Assembly (NCBI RefSeq): GCF_004000885.1
Contig: NZ_BIMC01000012.1
Span: forward strand, 1-64,000
From: Paenibacillus glucanolyticus NBRC 15330
GTDB taxonomy: Bacteria; Bacillota; Bacilli; Paenibacillales; Paenibacillaceae
Length of the DNA: 64,000 bases
Direction: 5' to 3'
Under the pieces are notes generated by a model. That model saw only the letters and a list, made by a program, of their open reading frames with translations. It was not told the DNA's origin and did not search any database. Below, piece after piece: positions 62,795 through 64,000 of this stretch (its first letter is position 1; the number at the start of each line of letters is the position of its first letter). The position numbers and the translations under genes were made by a program.

Positions 62795-63712
62795 CTATAT
62801 TTGCGGACCAATATCGTATGGCGTTTCTTGATATACATAGTAATTGAGCCAATTAGTAAATAATAAATTTGCATGCGCACGCCATATGGATGGAGGCGTT
62901 CTGGTTGGATCATCATTCGGGTAATAGTTGCGCGGCAGGGCAATGTCCAATCCTTTGGCAGCATCGCGGTCATATTCCCACTTCAGAGAGTCTGCATCAT
63001 ACTCGGAATGTCCTGTGGCAAAAATCTGTTTTCCGTCCCGGCTTGAAACCAAGTAGATTCCTGCTTCCTCCGACTCGGACAGGATGACCAGATCGTCAAT
63101 CCCTGTAATGTCCTCGCGCCGAAATTCCGTATGACGGGAGTGCGGAACAAAGAACAATTCGTCAAAGCCGCGAAGAAGCTTGGTACACGCCTCATTAATC
63201 GTATGAGGGAATACGCCAAAGCATTTTTCCTCCAGGCTGTACTTGGGCACACCGTAATGATAATAAAGCCCTGCCTGAGACGCCCAGCAGATGTGCAGCG
63301 TGGAAGTCACATGCGTCTTGCTCCATTCAAAAATCTCGGTGAGCTCATTCCAGTAATTTACTTCTTCAAATTCCAACTGCTCCACCGGGGCTCCTGTAAT
63401 GATCATGCCGTCAAAACGGCGGTTCTTCACTTCCTCAAAGGTTTTGTAAAAGGATTCAAGATGCTCTGCCGACGTGTTCTTCGAAACGTGGGAGCTGGGA
63501 TGAAGAAGCACAACGTCCACCTGGAGAGGGGAGTTACCGATCAATCGCAGCAATTGCGTCTCCGTGGTTTCCTTGGTAGGCATCAAATTCAGAATAGCTA
63601 TCCGCAATGGGCGGATATCCTGGTGAAAGGCATGGCTTTCATCCATTACAAAAATGTTTTCTCCAGCCAGAACTTCCTTTGCCGGCAAGGCATCCGGAAT
63701 TTTAATTGGCAT
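62795..63712 (-). CDS. metA: Homoserine O-acetyltransferase, MetA type
   Basis: First committed enzyme of methionine synthesis, 305 residues. The catalytic Cys142 is in [16 protein letters not shown] and the His/Glu partners lie in the ATGHSEYD region. Residue 111 is Glu (TGAPVE); in this family Glu there selects acetyl-CoA and Gly selects succinyl-CoA, so the product should be O-acetylhomoserine despite the common name homoserine O-succinyltransferase. It heads the operon behind a SAM-I riboswitch; AGGAG precedes the ATG. Confidence 0.93.
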   Translation of the reverse strand: MPIKIPDALPAKEVLAGENIFVMDESHAFHQDIRPLRIAILNLMPTKETTETQLLRLIGNSPLQVDVVLLHPSSHVSKNTSAEHLESFYKTFEEVKNRRFDGMIITGAPVEQLEFEEVNYWNELTEIFEWSKTHVTSTLHICWASQAGLYYHYGVPKYSLEEKCFGVFPHTINEACTKLLRGFDELFFVPHSRHTEFRREDITGIDDLVILSESEEAGIYLVSSRDGKQIFATGHSEYDADSLKWEYDRDAAKGLDIALPRNYYPNDDPTRTPPSIWRAHANLLFTNWLNYYVYQETPYDIGPQI

Positions 63713-63793
63713 AAGGGCTCACTCCTTCAAATTGTGAAATGATACATCCATTTAAGCTGTGAGAAAGAGCGTTAGACTGTATAAACGCAAGAA

Positions 63794-63975
63794 TGACCTT
63801 TCTCAAGTAGAGAAAGGTCATCATATACGTATCACAATGCGCCTCTCTCATCTGTCAGGCTATACGCGGCTCATAAGAATCGTCGTATCTCCTGCAAGAA
63901 TTAGCACCGTGCGATGTTGCCGCCGGTTGCCGGGTTTCATAGGGCTAGTCCCTCCACCTGCTCTTGATAAGATTT
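63794..63975 (-). ncRNA. SAM-I riboswitch (S-box)
   Basis: Minus-strand leader of metA. Classic S-box blocks appear in order: CTTATCAAGAGCAGGTGGAG, then GGGACTAGCCCTATGAAACC, CGGCAACC, GGTGCTAATTCTTGC and the closing GATGAGAG. A terminator hairpin TGACCTTTCTC/GAGAAAGGTCA follows at 63794-63820. High SAM would stop transcription of metA-metI-metC. The promoter lies at or beyond the window edge. Confidence 0.95.
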
Positions 63976-64000
63976 CGCTTTATTCAATTGTCTTCAAACA

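Overview
This 64-kb window is chromosomal DNA of a spore-forming, low-to-mid GC Firmicute, most probably a Paenibacillus. The evidence is the set of sporulation genes (spoVR, prkA, ytxC, a gamma-type SASP with a sigma-G promoter), the Bacillales regulators (CcpN, AbrB, LiaFSR, CssRS-like), T-box and SAM-I leaders, YesM/YesN-Lpl type sugar systems and a futalosine-pathway gene. No tRNA, rRNA, IS element, phage gene, CRISPR array or conjugation gene was seen. The window reads as ordinary vertically inherited chromosome with accessory sugar operons.

Layout. 0-5.8 kb: a short YitT membrane protein, an UlaG-like metallo-hydrolase and the fructose operon fruR-fruK-fruA. 5.8-8.5 kb: a J-like/TM/extracytoplasmic fusion protein, a DegV lipid-binding protein and a small membrane protein. 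8.6-11.5 kb: a gluconeogenesis-control cluster, SR1P peptide gene, ccpN, yqfL (PPDK regulator) and glpX. 11.7-22.8 kb: a CDF transporter, S9 peptidase, spoVR, a globin-coupled chemosensor, prkA, a DUF2161 nuclease-like protein, an aminotransferase and an orphan response regulator with a degenerate receiver. 23-27 kb: a coiled-coil membrane protein coupled to a NAGPA-type glycosidase, a 34-residue membrane peptide, abrB, trmL and serC.

27-35.6 kb: a disaccharide operon (binding protein, two permeases, GH94 phosphorylase, mutarotase-like protein) divergent from its LacI-type repressor, with matching CGAAA/TTTCG operators at both start sites. 35.8-38.6 kb: a GSI-beta glutamine synthetase with a GlnR/TnrA box, and DAHP synthase. 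38.7-46 kb: an LplBC/binding-protein ABC operon ending in a YesN-type regulator and YesM-type kinase. 46-55.5 kb: ispH, a CssRS-like pair beside htrA, liaFSR, the SASP gene and a 3D-domain protein. 55.6-64 kb: thrS with its T-box, ytxC, mqnC, and the metA-metI-metC methionine operon under a SAM-I riboswitch.

Several starts were moved downstream from the longest frame because a clear Shine-Dalgarno sequence or the family's usual N-terminus favours an internal codon; these are noted per gene. I did not find an obvious novel defence or mobile system. The most interesting signals are regulatory (SR1P beside ccpN, paired operators, a possible AUC start) and a few unusual protein architectures.
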